Position numbers and translations under genes: made by a program
In this document: positions 12,176 to 23,530 of the stretch, one piece after another
How positions within the stretch are numbered: position 1 is the stretch's first letter
Layout: every line of letters starts with the position of its first letter
Origin: Chamaecyparis obtusa
Lineage: Eukaryota; Streptophyta; Pinopsida; Cupressales; Cupressaceae
Reading direction: 5' to 3'
NCBI GenBank assembly: GCA_027943335.1
Contig: BSBK01002075.1
Coordinates: forward strand, 4,477,001 to 4,541,000
Length of the DNA: 64,000 nt
The notes under the pieces: generated by a model
The model's database searches: none
What the model was told of the DNA's origin: nothing
Seen by the model: only the letters and a program-made list of their open reading frames with translations

Positions 12176-14186
12176 GGCATTCAGTCTATGGTAAAATGTC
12201 CTGAAAAAATCTTAAAAATTGGAAAAAGTCCTGACAAAATGAACATCTTGGTGAAAACCTAGCAATAGGCACCTTGATGATTCACAAAAAAAGTAAAAAA
12301 TATCAAAAGTACAAAAAAAAAGTAAAAATTCAAAAATATCAAAAAAATTTTAAAAATGAAAAATACAAAAAAAAAGAAAAAAAAAGTGCCTTGGTGAAAA
12401 CTTGGAAATAGGCACCTTGGTAGCAAAAATAGAATCTCTGCCAAGATGGTGAAAACCTGGCAAACGGGTGCCACTTGTTTCAAAATGCTCCATCTATTAG
12501 CACAATCTTGGTCTTTCCCAGCTTTCAGTCTTGCTTTAGTTTCTACATATCTCCCAGTTTGTTTCTGCATTCCTGTTTTCAATAAGTCGGTCTGTACACC
12601 AATCAGCTCAAGCATCAGTATCCTATCAATGTTAAAACTTGGGGGCAATCAAAGTCATATCCTATGGCCTCCAATGTATCTTAGACATATCATATCCAGT
12701 CAGAGTCCTTTGACGCTTCATCCAAGTCAGTCAGTGAGTCTTGTCTCCAGAAAGGATTTTGCATCTACAAGAACGCAATCAAACATCAAACACAAACTGA
12801 AAATGATCTATGCTTTTTACATGCTTTTATCTCCTTGTATGCTTACTGATTCACAAAAAGATTTTTGCATACTATGTCCCTTCGAGCTCTTCGATGATGT
12901 CCTTTACAGGATTTAGAGAGTGATCACTAGGGGCATAATCTTCTCTTTGTTTTCTGCTTGTATGTGAAAATTTAACAACTTTGAAAATTTTGGATTGAAA
13001 TGGTGTCCAACTGTAAGAGCCTCTATCTCAAATTGGATGGCCATGTGTACCTTTACCATTGATACCCAAAAAATTCAAGGAAGTTTGATCTAACTATTGT
13101 CTTTTTTTTTTGACTGAGTTCTTTCTCCTATTGTGAAACGCGATCTTACCTAAGAATGTGAACGATAAAGGGTCACTACGGGTAATTCACATTGGATTTA
13201 GAATGATCTCTTGACTACTTGATGTGTTTGTAATGCAAGGTGTATTCTGGTTATCACAATGTTTATGTTTTGATGCTTATACAAATTGTTATATCAAAAT
13301 GGACATGATATTCAGGTCAACCTGGCGTTTATGCCTTGGTGCTTATATCTAATCTGACATTCTGAAATATAATCAATATTCATATGTCCATGGTTGCCTA
13401 ACCAGTGGGTGTTGTATTGGTTCTTGCACATACAAATTGATATCATATGTCTATGGTTTCATAACTAGTAGGCATTGTATTGATTTATCCAGTTACCTAA
13501 AAATTCAATGATGAGAATGACCGACACATTATTAGTGACTAGGTCCTAGGTCTTAGGTTGCATTTCATATTGTATGTTTCTTTGCATTTTGCATGTTGCA
13601 TGATCTCACAATGGTTAAACAAACTTCAATGCTTAAACAATTCTTCAAATATCTCTTCAAATCTAACAAGAGCTGAAACCTAACTCAAAGGTCTCTTCAA
13701 TTGAATCGCAAGTAGTTATCCTCTTGGGTTAAACATCCTTTTTGACATAAGACTGAGTACTTGTCTTCATCAATACCTACAAAATATATCATGTGTTCCA
13801 TTACATTTACATATCATAACCATTTGTTGCATTACAATTCATCCATGTGCATAAGAATAAATCATACATACATATTTCCATAATCAAATACATTTGCATA
13901 ACATCCATACATATGAAAGAAATCATTGCATTGCATATATCCATACATACATTCTACTCTACTCATAGCATAAGCATCACATGATAACATCATAAATAAA
14001 AACATGAAAAGTAAAAATGAAGTCACAACCAAAATATCGATCTCATATATATCAAAAATCTCAAACTAGTCAGGGGTGCACTACTGGCACTGTGTACAAA
14101 AGAATGAGCTCAGCTAAGCTATCAGAGTCAGAATAGTATATCAATGATAAAAAAGAGTATAGTATATCAGAATGTATCAAAAAAAA
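12176..14186 (+). other. Non-coding spacer between pol and the antisense gene
   Basis: There is no convincing gene here. At 12251-12470 a phrase close to GGTGAAAACCTGGCAATAGG with a following GCACC recurs three times (near 12251, 12390 and 12448) around an A-rich stretch (12288-12385). The rest is AT-rich with runs of CATACAT-like words at 13780-13970, near the 3' end of the antisense gene, where its terminator would have to lie. Confidence 0.6.
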
Positions 14187-16694
14187 TCAGCTATCAACAT
14201 GATCCTCTACATCTGGTGGAGGAGGAGGTGCTACATCTGGTACTACCTCTGCTTTGGGTGCTCTGGCTCCCTCTGATACCATCATGTACTGTGAGTAGGA
14301 GGGAACTCTCTGTGCAGCAGGGACAACTATATAATATGTGGACACATAGTAAGTTGCCTGTGAAGTCTGATGAATCACCTATGCCTACAATCTCTGTACC
14401 TCCGCACGCAGCTCAGTCCACTATCTATCTGCCTCTATATATCTCTCCTCCCATCGAGTACTACATACCTTCAGGTCCCTGACCTATGCACTAAGCTATT
14501 TGATAGTGTCCTGTGAAGTAGGAGGAGTATTAGGATCAACATTTGGCATCTCCGTATCTGGGGCAACCTGCTCAGTAGTCTCTACCCTCTGTGCCTTATG
14601 GCGTCTAACCTCAACACCTAAATCAAAACCCGTATCCCCCTCTGTGAAGTCCACACCACCACCTACCACCTATTCAGCTACAAGTACCTCATCCACTGAA
14701 CCAACTTCACCTAATGTCCCACCCTCTCCCCTAGTCTATCTGTGAGAACTGGAAGATCTGCCTGCTATTGAACTAGTATGACAAGGGGTCCTCATCTATC
14801 CTGATGATCTCTATGGTGGAGCCATCACTCTGGGTCTTAGAGGTGTGGGATGTATGATAGGAGCCTGTGTAGGTTTGGGACCCTGTCCCATCGGAGCACT
14901 AGTAACATCCATCGCCTCCTCCATGGAGGGTATCAGCTTAGTGGGATCAAAAAATCTATGAATGGGGTGATCAACAAGCCATGAGATGAATCCGTTAGTA
15001 ACACCAGCATCCAATACATCTGGTCTATATTCCCAGTCCCTATCGACAATAGCACTGTACTCCTATGAAAACAAAGCATAAGAGAGCCTCTATGTCCATC
15101 CCAATCCAATCTTACACCCTATCTGTGCATATGTAGCATAATCCTCTGGGGCATCCTATATATGTCCATACTGCCGCCAGACCCTAGTAATCAAAAACCT
15201 CTCTATGGTGGAGGAGGACCTCCCAATTAGTACACGACTCCGCAAGAAGTAACTAAACTGCTCTCGAGCAGTAGGCCAAGGCTCAATGGCTACATATGGT
15301 CTCCAGTGCACAAAAGTCATATCATCGAGGCATCACCTCCAATACTCAGTATGGCCCATCCATCCCTAAATAATATATCTGGCATAAGTATAGATGACAA
15401 GCTCCTAAGGTTGCCTCTGTGAAGTACATATAGGTCTCAACACTAGGATATGCTCCCACGCCCATATCTGTAGCACAAGAGCTCCTATCGCAAATGATTT
15501 TCTCTCCTGATACACTACCTCGTGCATCTCAGAGAACATGTGTGCTAATAAACACTGACCCCAAGCCAACTCAGAGGGAGTGGCCATCAACCATGCTACC
15601 ATAGGGGCCCAACCCATCAAAAGACTATTTTGCTGATGATCAGACATGATAATACCACCAATCATCCTAGCAATGATGCACTCTAGCCGGTGTGTCTATC
15701 CATATCTCTAAACTAAGGTCTCCCAAGAAATGGAGGCCGTCATTTGGGTATCATCTCCGAAGAGATGTCTAAAAGCTAAAACACCTGAGTTCCCCGAACT
15801 CACATACTCCGGTCACCGACCTGCATGGAAAGGAATGCGTAGTATCTGGTACACATCTTCAGGGGTAACAGTGATCTCCCCCATCAGCAAGTGAAAGGTA
15901 TGAGTCTCCTAGTGGAACCTCTCAATCAACGCAGTCAAAAGTCCATGATTTACCCTAATCTCAGGTAAATGTATCAAGTGCTCAAATCCATAAGAAGCAA
16001 GATGGACCCTCATAGGGTCTAGCAATGACACACATAATCTCTGAGTAGCAGGATGCGAGATCCGTACATGTACATCTGGATATATGACCTACATAGCACA
16101 GAAACAAGGAATCCTATCAGTAATTGGGTCACATAATAGGTTACAAGGATAGAAATTGGGCAGTTCAGTATTTCAGAAGGTAGGTTAATAGGTCAGCAAC
16201 CAGGCTAAGATATCAGAAAAATCAAAGATTTGACCTAATATTGAGTTTTAAGCTCATTATTTTCCATACGACATCTCAGACTGGCATGAAAAGTCATACG
16301 ACTTTCTATATCATACCAAACGACAAACCATAGTAGCACGATAATGCATCCCTCATCGTACGAGTTATGAGGGACCTGATGAAACATTGTACGACTCATG
16401 GGTCCCTCTGGTATGAGTCATGGGGTCCTATGAAATGACAATCTAGCTACTATTGAAAAGTTGTATGAGTCTCGCTGGAGAGTCATACGAGTTTTCGTGC
16501 ATGCAAAATTCAAAAATGGAAAGACGTATGAAAAATTGCTAAAATCTTATAAAACATGGAAAAATTGACATTTTAGCAAAGCACAGAGGTCCACCTACCG
16601 GATGTCCGTACTATTGAGGTCTTTGGTGTCTCCGACTGCGCTCAAATTGGTGCGAACTCACTGGTACCTTCAGTTCTGCCGCTTTATCTGCCAT
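14187..16694 (-). pseudogene. Antisense two-exon plant mobile domain (PMD) gene, decayed by nonsense codons
   Basis: On the strand opposite to gag-pol, exon 1 (16694-16599) starts with ATG and encodes 32 codons. A phase-0 GT-AG intron (16598-16089) follows. Exon 2 (16088-14187) stays in one frame for about 633 codons. Diagnostic PMD features are G-L-L-T-A-L-I-E-R-F followed by a T-H-T-F-H-L-L-x-G-E-I-T-V-T block (about 15950-15870), the later W-A-P-M-V-A-W region and I-W-A-W-E-H-I near 15430-15450. The C-terminal tail is Pro/Ser-rich and ends at the stop at 14187. Roughly twenty in-frame stops interrupt it (for example 16611, 15909, 15813, 15708, 15696, 15405, 15366, 15333, 15156, 15090, 15063, 14811), mostly TAG where Trp would fit. 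I see no frameshift. PMD proteins (MAIN/MAIL family) act in silencing and development, and PMDs are known in some transposons. Confidence 0.85.
16089..16598 (-). other. Intron of the antisense PMD gene
   Basis: Donor CCG|GTAGGT and acceptor TATGTAG|GTCATA (minus strand) join exons 1 and 2 in phase 0. The intron is on the antisense strand, so it reads CT-AC in the genomic RNA and would survive retrotransposition. It contains at least eight copies of the TCGTACGA-type motif (near 16264, 16294, 16311, 16356, 16388, 16411, 16460 and 16483). Confidence 0.7.
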
Positions 16695-17736
16695 TTTTGC
16701 TCAGAGGGCTCCACAAGTTTCTAAAAGTCAAAAGGTTGAAATGAATTGAAAATGACCCTTCTGGCCTTTATATAACTTTTGACCTAATTTTCAAAAGTGC
16801 TCCGTTTTTCATGAAAATTACACCCCTGGCTAATTTCGATGTTCTGAATCCATTTTCGGGATCAAAATTAAAATTTGAGATCATTTACTATGTCAAAATC
16901 ATGGTTTAAAATTTTGGACCCAAGATGGTCTACTGCTTGCATAATCGACCTTCATTCATCACAGAAATCTAGTATTCAACTTAACTGATTATCTTACATC
17001 AAACTATTGAAATTTCAACTTGGTCAACCATGGTCAAATCATGGTCAAACCTAGTCAAACTTGGTCTTATGGACCTCTCAACGATGCAAAATGTGTTCTT
17101 GAACGTGTTTAACCACTTCTCCAATCAATTAACATGCTTCTAAACTATCAACGCCAAATTTTCTTGTCAGATTTCAATTTTAATCCCGAAGGGGGCATGG
17201 TATTGCATATCATTCAAAGTCTATAATCTAAATCTAAAATCATATCTTTCCTCAGTAATCAAGACAACAACCACATCTAATGGTTGATTCATCAAAAAGA
17301 CCTCATCGCTTGGGGCAAATCAATCATCGCTCGGGGCATATCAGATTCATCGAGATCCATATCAATTTGGTATTCTCTTAATCTTGTAAATTGTATTAGT
17401 TTTTGCAACTATCGGTTCAATTGTGTTATTTCCTTGGTTCTTCGGAAACTGAAGGGTTCATATGTGATACCAATGTGATTCTTATCGACAATCGGGTCTG
17501 GAATCAGTCACTCACTTCTTCACAATCATAAGGTTCAGAATTAGGTGTTTTGACACTTTTTCGCAATCAATGGTTCATTTGTTGTTATAGTTAACATTAT
17601 CTTTGGTCATTTAGGACCTATTATCTTCATATCAATTTCAATCAGTTTCTGCTTCATATCAATTTCAATTTCAAACATCAGTTTCAAATATCATACACAG
17701 ACTGTCTTTGAACCACTGCGCTTTGCACAACAATTC
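16695..17736 (+). other. Region between antisense gene start and polypurine tract
   Basis: This kilobase should hold the promoter of the antisense gene on the minus strand and the 3' untranslated part of the element on the plus strand. It is AT-rich. I see no ORF worth calling and no strong TATA box in the expected place. A repeated TGGTCAAA-type word occurs at 17020-17065 (four copies). Confidence 0.5.
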
Positions 17737-17750
17737 AAAGAGGGGCAAAA
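17737..17750 (+). other. Polypurine tract
   Basis: AAAGAGGGGCAAAA abuts the TG of the 3' LTR with no spacer. A purine run in this position is the expected primer for plus-strand DNA synthesis. Confidence 0.8.
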
Positions 17751-18951
17751 TGTAATACCCCCAAAATGGGCTATAGGTTCATTAACCTCCTATATCAACA
17801 TATCGAACGAAATCGACATCGAAGTCCTAACCTAAGGCACATCGGCACATCATCGAATCTTAATTGATTATCTCAAATTCTGAATCGAGGAATATTCTTA
17901 GTAATATTCCTATTTATCCTAATTATCTTTGATTTAATAATTATTTGGTGATAAATCCTATTTATCCTAAAAGTTTAATTAATTGAATATTCTCAATATT
18001 TAATTAATTAGATTTAATTCTGCCACTTAATTATTTAATTGAATTTAATTATATTTATTCCTAATTATTATTATTCAAATTTGACAATAAATTAAAATTC
18101 CTATCATTAATTGATTAAATTCTTTTTTAATTAATTAAAGCAAGATGTCATATTTAATGATATTATTTTGGAATAAATGTTTGATTAAATAATTGATTAA
18201 CCCTAAATCAATTGTTTTATTTTTAAAATTAGTTAAGTTGAGAATAAATCACTTTATTTATTTATTTAATTCATAATTATTATGCACATTCAAAAAGCAG
18301 TTAAACTTGAAATCAAAAAATCAATTCAAGTTGTTTTAAAAATAAACTCAACTCTGATTTGAGTTAAAAAGCTATTTTTGCATGCTTTTGCATGATTTTG
18401 TGAATTAATTATCTTTTATTCTTTGATAACTCAAAAATCAACTGAGTGATTTATGGCTTTTTCCATGCATCCCCAAAGCCCTAGATTTCTATAAAACCAA
18501 GGCTTAGCTCTTCAATCTCAGATCTCAGAATTTGCAAACTTATGCTGGCGAATTGGTATTTGAAGAATTGAAGCCTCTTTGTGAATCAACAACTTTGTGA
18601 GATCATTCATATTTTAGCATATCATTGTTAGATTAATTGTATTGCATATCAGTTTTTCATATAGATTAGATTTCATATCAGATTTCTCATATTATTGCAT
18701 CTAAAATCCAAAAAAATAGATTAATTTGCATCCAATTCATATCTAGATTTTGCATTCAAATCCTTTGTTTAGGTGTCGTCAAGGTCACTAATCTCAGTCC
18801 AATCTGAGAATACATACTCGCATCTACTAGAAGACAGTAAATCACTTGGTTAGTTTAGTTTTCAATTACTTGCACGATTTCAATTTTTACTAACTTCTAA
18901 TGTTTTACTGAAGTGTTGTGTCTACAGCTAGGTACAAAATTCACACACACA
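17751..18951 (+). repeat. 3' LTR of the Tat-type element
   Basis: This 1201-bp copy is about 97% identical to 1238-2427 by eye. It keeps the 12-bp segment missing from the 5' LTR and has the same TATA box (18487-18496). Most differences from the 5' LTR are transitions, consistent with post-insertion deamination. Confidence 0.95.
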
Positions 18952-18956
18952 ACAGG
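18952..18956. repeat. Target-site duplication ACAGG (right)
   Basis: This is an exact copy of 1233-1237, directly after the right LTR end. Confidence 0.95.
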
Positions 18957-19254
18957 TGGCAAAAAATAACTAATAGGCATTAGTTCTTGGATCTTAGGCA
19001 TCGCTTTATGGTCTCAGGCATAACACTTTATCTCACAGGCGCTAGAAGAAGAAAAAGATAGAAGAGAAAGAATCTCTCAGGCATCAATTAACTACTGCCA
19101 GGCATTGACAAAATGCTCACGAGCATCATTAAATCCTTCTTAGGTGGCACTTCTCCTATTTTTCACAAAATTCACATAAAAGTGAAGACAAAAACATACA
19201 AAACTTGATAAAAATGATAGAAATGAGGCTCAAAGCCCCATGACGGGTGCCATT
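18957..19254 (-). mobile_element. Leader and primer-binding site of the reverse-oriented LTR element
   Basis: On the minus strand, AATGGCACCCGTCATGGGGC directly follows a run ending ACACACA (19234-19254). The layout is the same as in the Tat element (LTR end, short spacer, TGGCACCC-GGGG). Further along the minus strand the leader carries repeated YAGGYRYY-type words (plus-strand positions 18953, 18976, 18998, 19016, 19037, 19078, 19099 and 19141). Confidence 0.6.
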
Positions 19255-20170
19255 TGTGTGTAAATGTTTTAAACCTTCATGAAATTAGGATAATCAACTG
19301 CAATTCTATGAAAATAAAAAGAAAATTTAAACTAATAATTGAAATTAACATCCATGACATCTCATGGTTCTCTATCCAAGCTTGGTAAGTAGATCTCTCA
19401 GCCTATTCTCTACTAGTGACAATCCTAGAATGAGAAAATGATAGTACCATGCTTAATCTAGCTCTCAAACTCTCAAAATTGATACAAAGATAATTCAAAT
19501 GTTCAATGATATGCTCTCAATTACTCTCAATTGCTATCAATTGCTATGAAAATGTCTATAATGATGATGCTTTGTAAATGAATTTCTAAGATATCTTATG
19601 CTCTCAAAATGACTTTTATTTATAGTAAAATCCCAAGGGTAGGGGGTAGAGTTATTTAATCATGATTTAGCCTTGGTTGAGTCAAAAAATTTGAAATTTT
19701 TTAAAATGGGGGGACAATTTAAATGGTTGTCTCAAAGGTTTGGACAAGAAGACAAATTTGAGTGGTTGAGATTCAAAGTTGAAATGTGTGATTGAGATTC
19801 AACTATTTTGGAGTGATCCATGTGCTTTTGTTCTCAATTCTTATTGGTTGCTCAAATTGTTGTTGAAAGATATTAGGATTAATTAAATTTCATCAATTAA
19901 TAAAATTAGCCATGTAAGGGAATAGGTTCAATTTGGTTTTTGATTTAAAACTATACAATTAATTGATTAAAATCAATTATATAGTGTTTTTGACCCCTTT
20001 AAGCTTGTATTTAATTATTTAATGTCATTATTTGATTTTTCCTTTGATTTTAATGATTTTGTCCAATTTTGATTAATAAATGTCCATTTAAAAATTGATT
20101 TGATCCATTTTGATGAGAATTAGAGCATTTGGTTAAGATTTTGCAATTTCAATGATTCTAAGACACTTGC
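19255..20170 (-). repeat. Probable LTR of the reverse-oriented element (right boundary uncertain)
   Basis: The LTR end facing the primer site is at 19255 (CA on the minus strand). A minus-strand TATA box (CTATAAATAA, plus-strand 19617-19626) lies about 370 bp inside, a plausible U3/R arrangement. AT-rich sequence rich in ATTAAT words follows to about 20170. I could not find the distal TG end or a target duplication, so the right limit is a guess. Confidence 0.4.
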
Positions 20171-22013
20171 ATAGTTTTTTATGTCTGCACTATGAAGGTA
20201 ATTTTTGACTACCCATGTTCGTAATATTTGGTTGTGCAATTTTTTTAGATGGATTTATTGTGGTGTTAATATCTATTAGTATTTGGTTATATTTATTGTT
20301 ATTTATAACTTTTTTTATTAAGTGATAATTTATGCTCTTTATATTACTATTATTTATTTTTCACCTCTATCGTCATCATCATCATCATCACGTTTACATT
20401 TACATTTGTTTTTATGTTTATGTTTATTATTTAGTTAATTGTACTTTTGATTATTTATTTAATTGTGATTCTATCCTAATATTTTATCTCTTGTATTTAA
20501 CTATTTATATTTGTGTGAGCATTATATAATGTGCAACTGTGTTTATTTTTGGAGTATCTAAATAAATAACCATTTGCATACATAATTATGTTTGATGGGG
20601 GTAAATGATTAATAAATAAATAAAATTTATTTTGGTGGGAGTTAGTTGTATTTTGGTGAGTTAATTAATAAATTATTTATAAAATAAGATAGATTTGTTA
20701 CTATTATTTTTTGTAGGTTAGTTTATTTGGTTTCATTCTGTAAAATTTCTTGAATCAATCAAAGATACAAAATGAACACAAAAACATTAATGAGCAATGT
20801 ACATATAGGAAGAGTGATTGGGTCGAATCAAAAGTCAAACCCATAAGTCAAAGAGTGGTGGTGAGTTGTCTCCCACTAAACTACCATGAGGTGTCGAAAT
20901 AGAATCAACTCCTAAATGATAATAACTTTTATGAATAAGTGTCAAATACATGGAAAACTAAGTAGGCTTAATTAAGCCTAAGTGTAGATAAATAAACTAA
21001 ATACACTAATGCATTCTCGTACATATTTTGGGGAAAGAGTTTATAATTTTTGGAGATTTTAGGGATTCTCTTCCTGCAAATTTTGAATGGAAAATTTGTG
21101 AAAATCTATGAAGGTCGAGTGCTTGAGAACTACTTTGGCTCAATTTGGTTCTTGAATTGCTCAGATTTGCTTGGATTTGCTACTATTTGGAGGATTCTTT
21201 TGTTGCAATTATGGTGGAGACATTGAGGGATTTTGGCTGCAACTTTTGGAGAGATTTTGAGATTTCTTTTCCTACAATTTTGGAGGGTTTTTGTGTGAAA
21301 TTTGTGTGGAACACTTGCAATTTTGGGCTTGATCTTTGCAGAGATTTGGTTGGCGATTGTTTGGATTAAAATGAGGATTATTTTGTGAGAGAGATTTTCT
21401 TGGAATTGAATAAATTTATTGCTATTTAGGAATGGCTTTGGCTAGGACATTCTGGTGTGTGGGCTTCTCCATTTCCTTTGTTCTTTAAAAAAAAATTAAT
21501 TGGGGTAGGCTTCTTCTTCCCTCATCTATTTTCTTTGAATTTATTTCTTTAAAATGACAATGTGGTGTGTTTATACTTATTTGTATCCATCTAAAAATAG
21601 ATTTCATTTCTAGTTTGGAATTGATCATTTTTGTTTTGAAAAACACTTGTTTTCATTGTGAAATTTGGGGTTATTTGAGGGTTTGTTTTCTTCTTCTTTG
21701 TATATGAGTTTTTGGGCTTGATTGGTTGAATTTTTGGAAGGGTTTGATTTTCTATTCATATTCCCTTTCAAATAATTTTCTGTGGAATAATCTAGCTCAT
21801 CCTATGTTTGGGAGTTGTTTCATGACTAAATCCTTAATGAGAAGGCCTAGAGAGGCATATGTGTATGACTATGTGCCTCAAATAGGGATTATAGATTAAT
21901 GTATGTTCTATATGAGATATCTATGTCCTTTATGATTTATCATTCTTTGAATTTAACCCTAGGGTATGGGTATTTAGATGCAATTAGCGAGATTGGCTCT
22001 CAATGGGGACTAG
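20171..22013. other. Intergenic DNA, nothing recognised
   Basis: This is AT-rich sequence with only short, composition-driven ORFs (for example a His-rich run from a CAT repeat near 20365). I see no gene, no RNA gene and no clear repeat boundary. Confidence 0.5.
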
Positions 22014-22366
22014 TGTTGGGGGTAAGATGTCTTAACCTTTGAGTCCTCAGATTAATAATTAATTTTATTAATTATTTGGTGCATATTCATTAATCCAAAA
22101 TTTAGGAGGTTGAGATTATAAGATTAAAAAAAACCAATTTGACAACTTTCTATGAAGACTTGGAAATCAAGTTTTCTAAACAAAATAGAATAAAGTATAT
22201 ATTTTTGGTTGATTTTTCTTGGAGGCTAAGCTAAGGAAGAATTTTATTTCTTTCAAGATTTATGCACAAGAAATAAGATTATTTTTAATTACATTAATTT
22301 GGATTCATTGATGAAGTGTTTTCTTCAACTTTATTTCTTTTTTGAAGATGGAGTTTTCATTCTTTG
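22014..22366 (+). repeat. Dispersed LTR-like repeat, copy 1
   Basis: This segment begins TGTTGGGGGTAAG, with a small inverted repeat around the nearby GTCTTAACC. It shares a long colinear stretch with 41579-41925, including TGAGTCCTCA, a TTAATTAATTTTATTAATTA run, GACAACTTTCTATGAAGACTTGG and a final TTGAAGATGGAG. The TG start and dispersion suggest the 5' part of a copia-type LTR. A GA microsatellite and a TATA-like CTCTATTTATAGAG (near 22590) follow within the next 250 bp. Confidence 0.5.
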
Positions 22367-22421
22367 GTGTCTAGCTTGTAAAGTTTGAAATATGTGCATT
22401 GTAAGCTCTATAGATACAACT

Positions 22422-22424
<3 letters not shown>

Positions 22425-22463
<39 letters not shown>
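22425..22463 (+). repeat. (GA)n microsatellite
   Basis: This is an uninterrupted GA dinucleotide run of about 39 bp inside the LTR-like region. Confidence 0.95.
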
Positions 22464-22467
<4 letters not shown>

Positions 22468-22680
22468 CATAGGGGTTGTATTGCCAGATCTTCTCCAGGA
22501 TGCAACAAGATGTAAATATCCATCCAAAGGCCTAGATCCTAAGGATTGTATTCATGTAACTATATTTTATTGTTGGTATAATGGCTCTCTATTTATAGAG
22601 TGTGGGTTTTGTTAAAAAAAAGGGTTTTCCCCACGTAAGTTATATGTTATTCATCTTATGTCTTGTTCTTCATGTATAAT

Positions 22681-23530
22681 TGTGGGAATACTAGGATCAC
22701 TAAGAGGGGGAGGGGGGAGTGAATTAGTGATCTAAAAAATAATAAGATCCTTAACAATTTAAAGCGTTAAATTTTAAAAACTAGCATATGCATTAGATCA
22801 CAACATAAACATCATTAAATTTATGTGCAACATATATAAGATATCATGTAAACAATAGCACATGCACACATTTAATCACTTGACACAATGTTTTATAGTG
22901 TAAAACCCCCTAAGGGTAAAAAACCACTCTCAAATTATCTTTTATTGAACATTATTGGAAAATGTTTAGAGCACCTACTCTAGGAGCACCAACCCCTTAT
23001 AATTTAGAAGCACTCACTTCAAGGAACACCTATCCCTTACAATCTAGAAGAACCCACTTCTGTTTGGATATAGAGAAGTTTAAATCAGAGGGACACTCTA
23101 TTATAATACATAGTACTTGATACAAACCACAATACCACAAAGATATTGTCTTTGTTCCTTAAATCTCTTCTTTATAATTTTCTCTTATTAGGAATGATAA
23201 TTGGAATAAAATAATAATACTATCATCAACCATTGAAAGACTTAATGTTATCATTCTTCTTCTCGGTTGCACCAAAAAATGACAAACATGCCAATACATC
23301 ATTTCACAAGAATACCACTGTCATTCATATTCATACCATTGTTCCCAACATAGACCAATTATGTTTAAAGATTTACTAAAATAACAAGTGACATTGTTAG
23401 AACACAAACATGTAGTCACTTTACACTTCCAATGATTAGGTCTTCATTACATACACTTCTGCAAACTATTCTTCAAAAATCTGAAATACTTCACTAAACT
23501 GCATTAGAAACACTTCCTCACAAACATAGT
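22681..23530 (-). repeat. LTR-like fragment in reverse orientation
   Basis: TGTGGGAATACTAGGATCAC followed by AAGAGGGGGAGGGGGGAGTGAATTAG is the reverse complement of the 'TTCACCCCC...CTCTCAGTAT' tail typical of many plant copia LTR ends; the same tail occurs in forward orientation near 61240. The 850 bp after it contain no ORF. No opposite end or target duplication was found before the satellite begins. Confidence 0.4.

Larger units (their letters stand above)
1238..18951 (+). mobile_element. Complete 17.7-kb Ty3/gypsy (Tat-type) LTR retrotransposon with antisense PMD gene
   Basis: The element runs from TGTAATACCCC to a CACACACA end and is bounded by ACAGG direct repeats. The order is 5' LTR (1238-2427), primer-binding site (2432-2450), long leader, gag-pol frame (4736-12175), a 2-kb non-coding spacer, an antisense two-exon PMD gene (14187-16694), polypurine tract (17737-17750) and 3' LTR (17751-18951). 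A second, plant-type RNase H region between the Ty3 RNase H and the integrase is the hallmark of the Tat lineage. The LTRs differ by roughly three dozen substitutions by eye (about 3%) plus one 12-bp indel, so the insertion is fairly old. Gag-pol is non-functional, so the copy is non-autonomous today. Confidence 0.93.

Noticed and set aside
12446..12916. 156-codon ATG frame downstream of gag-pol
   Set aside because: No domain and no link to the polyprotein, whose natural end with a typical C-terminus is at 12175. It lies in the non-coding spacer.
19255..20170. The reverse LTR as a partner of the Tat element
   Set aside because: Its sequence is unlike the Tat LTRs and it lies outside the ACAGG duplication, so it belongs to the older host element.
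21145..21369. 74-codon ORF in intergenic DNA (also 20332-20529 and 41067-41255)
   Set aside because: Composition-driven, no domain, no neighbouring signals.
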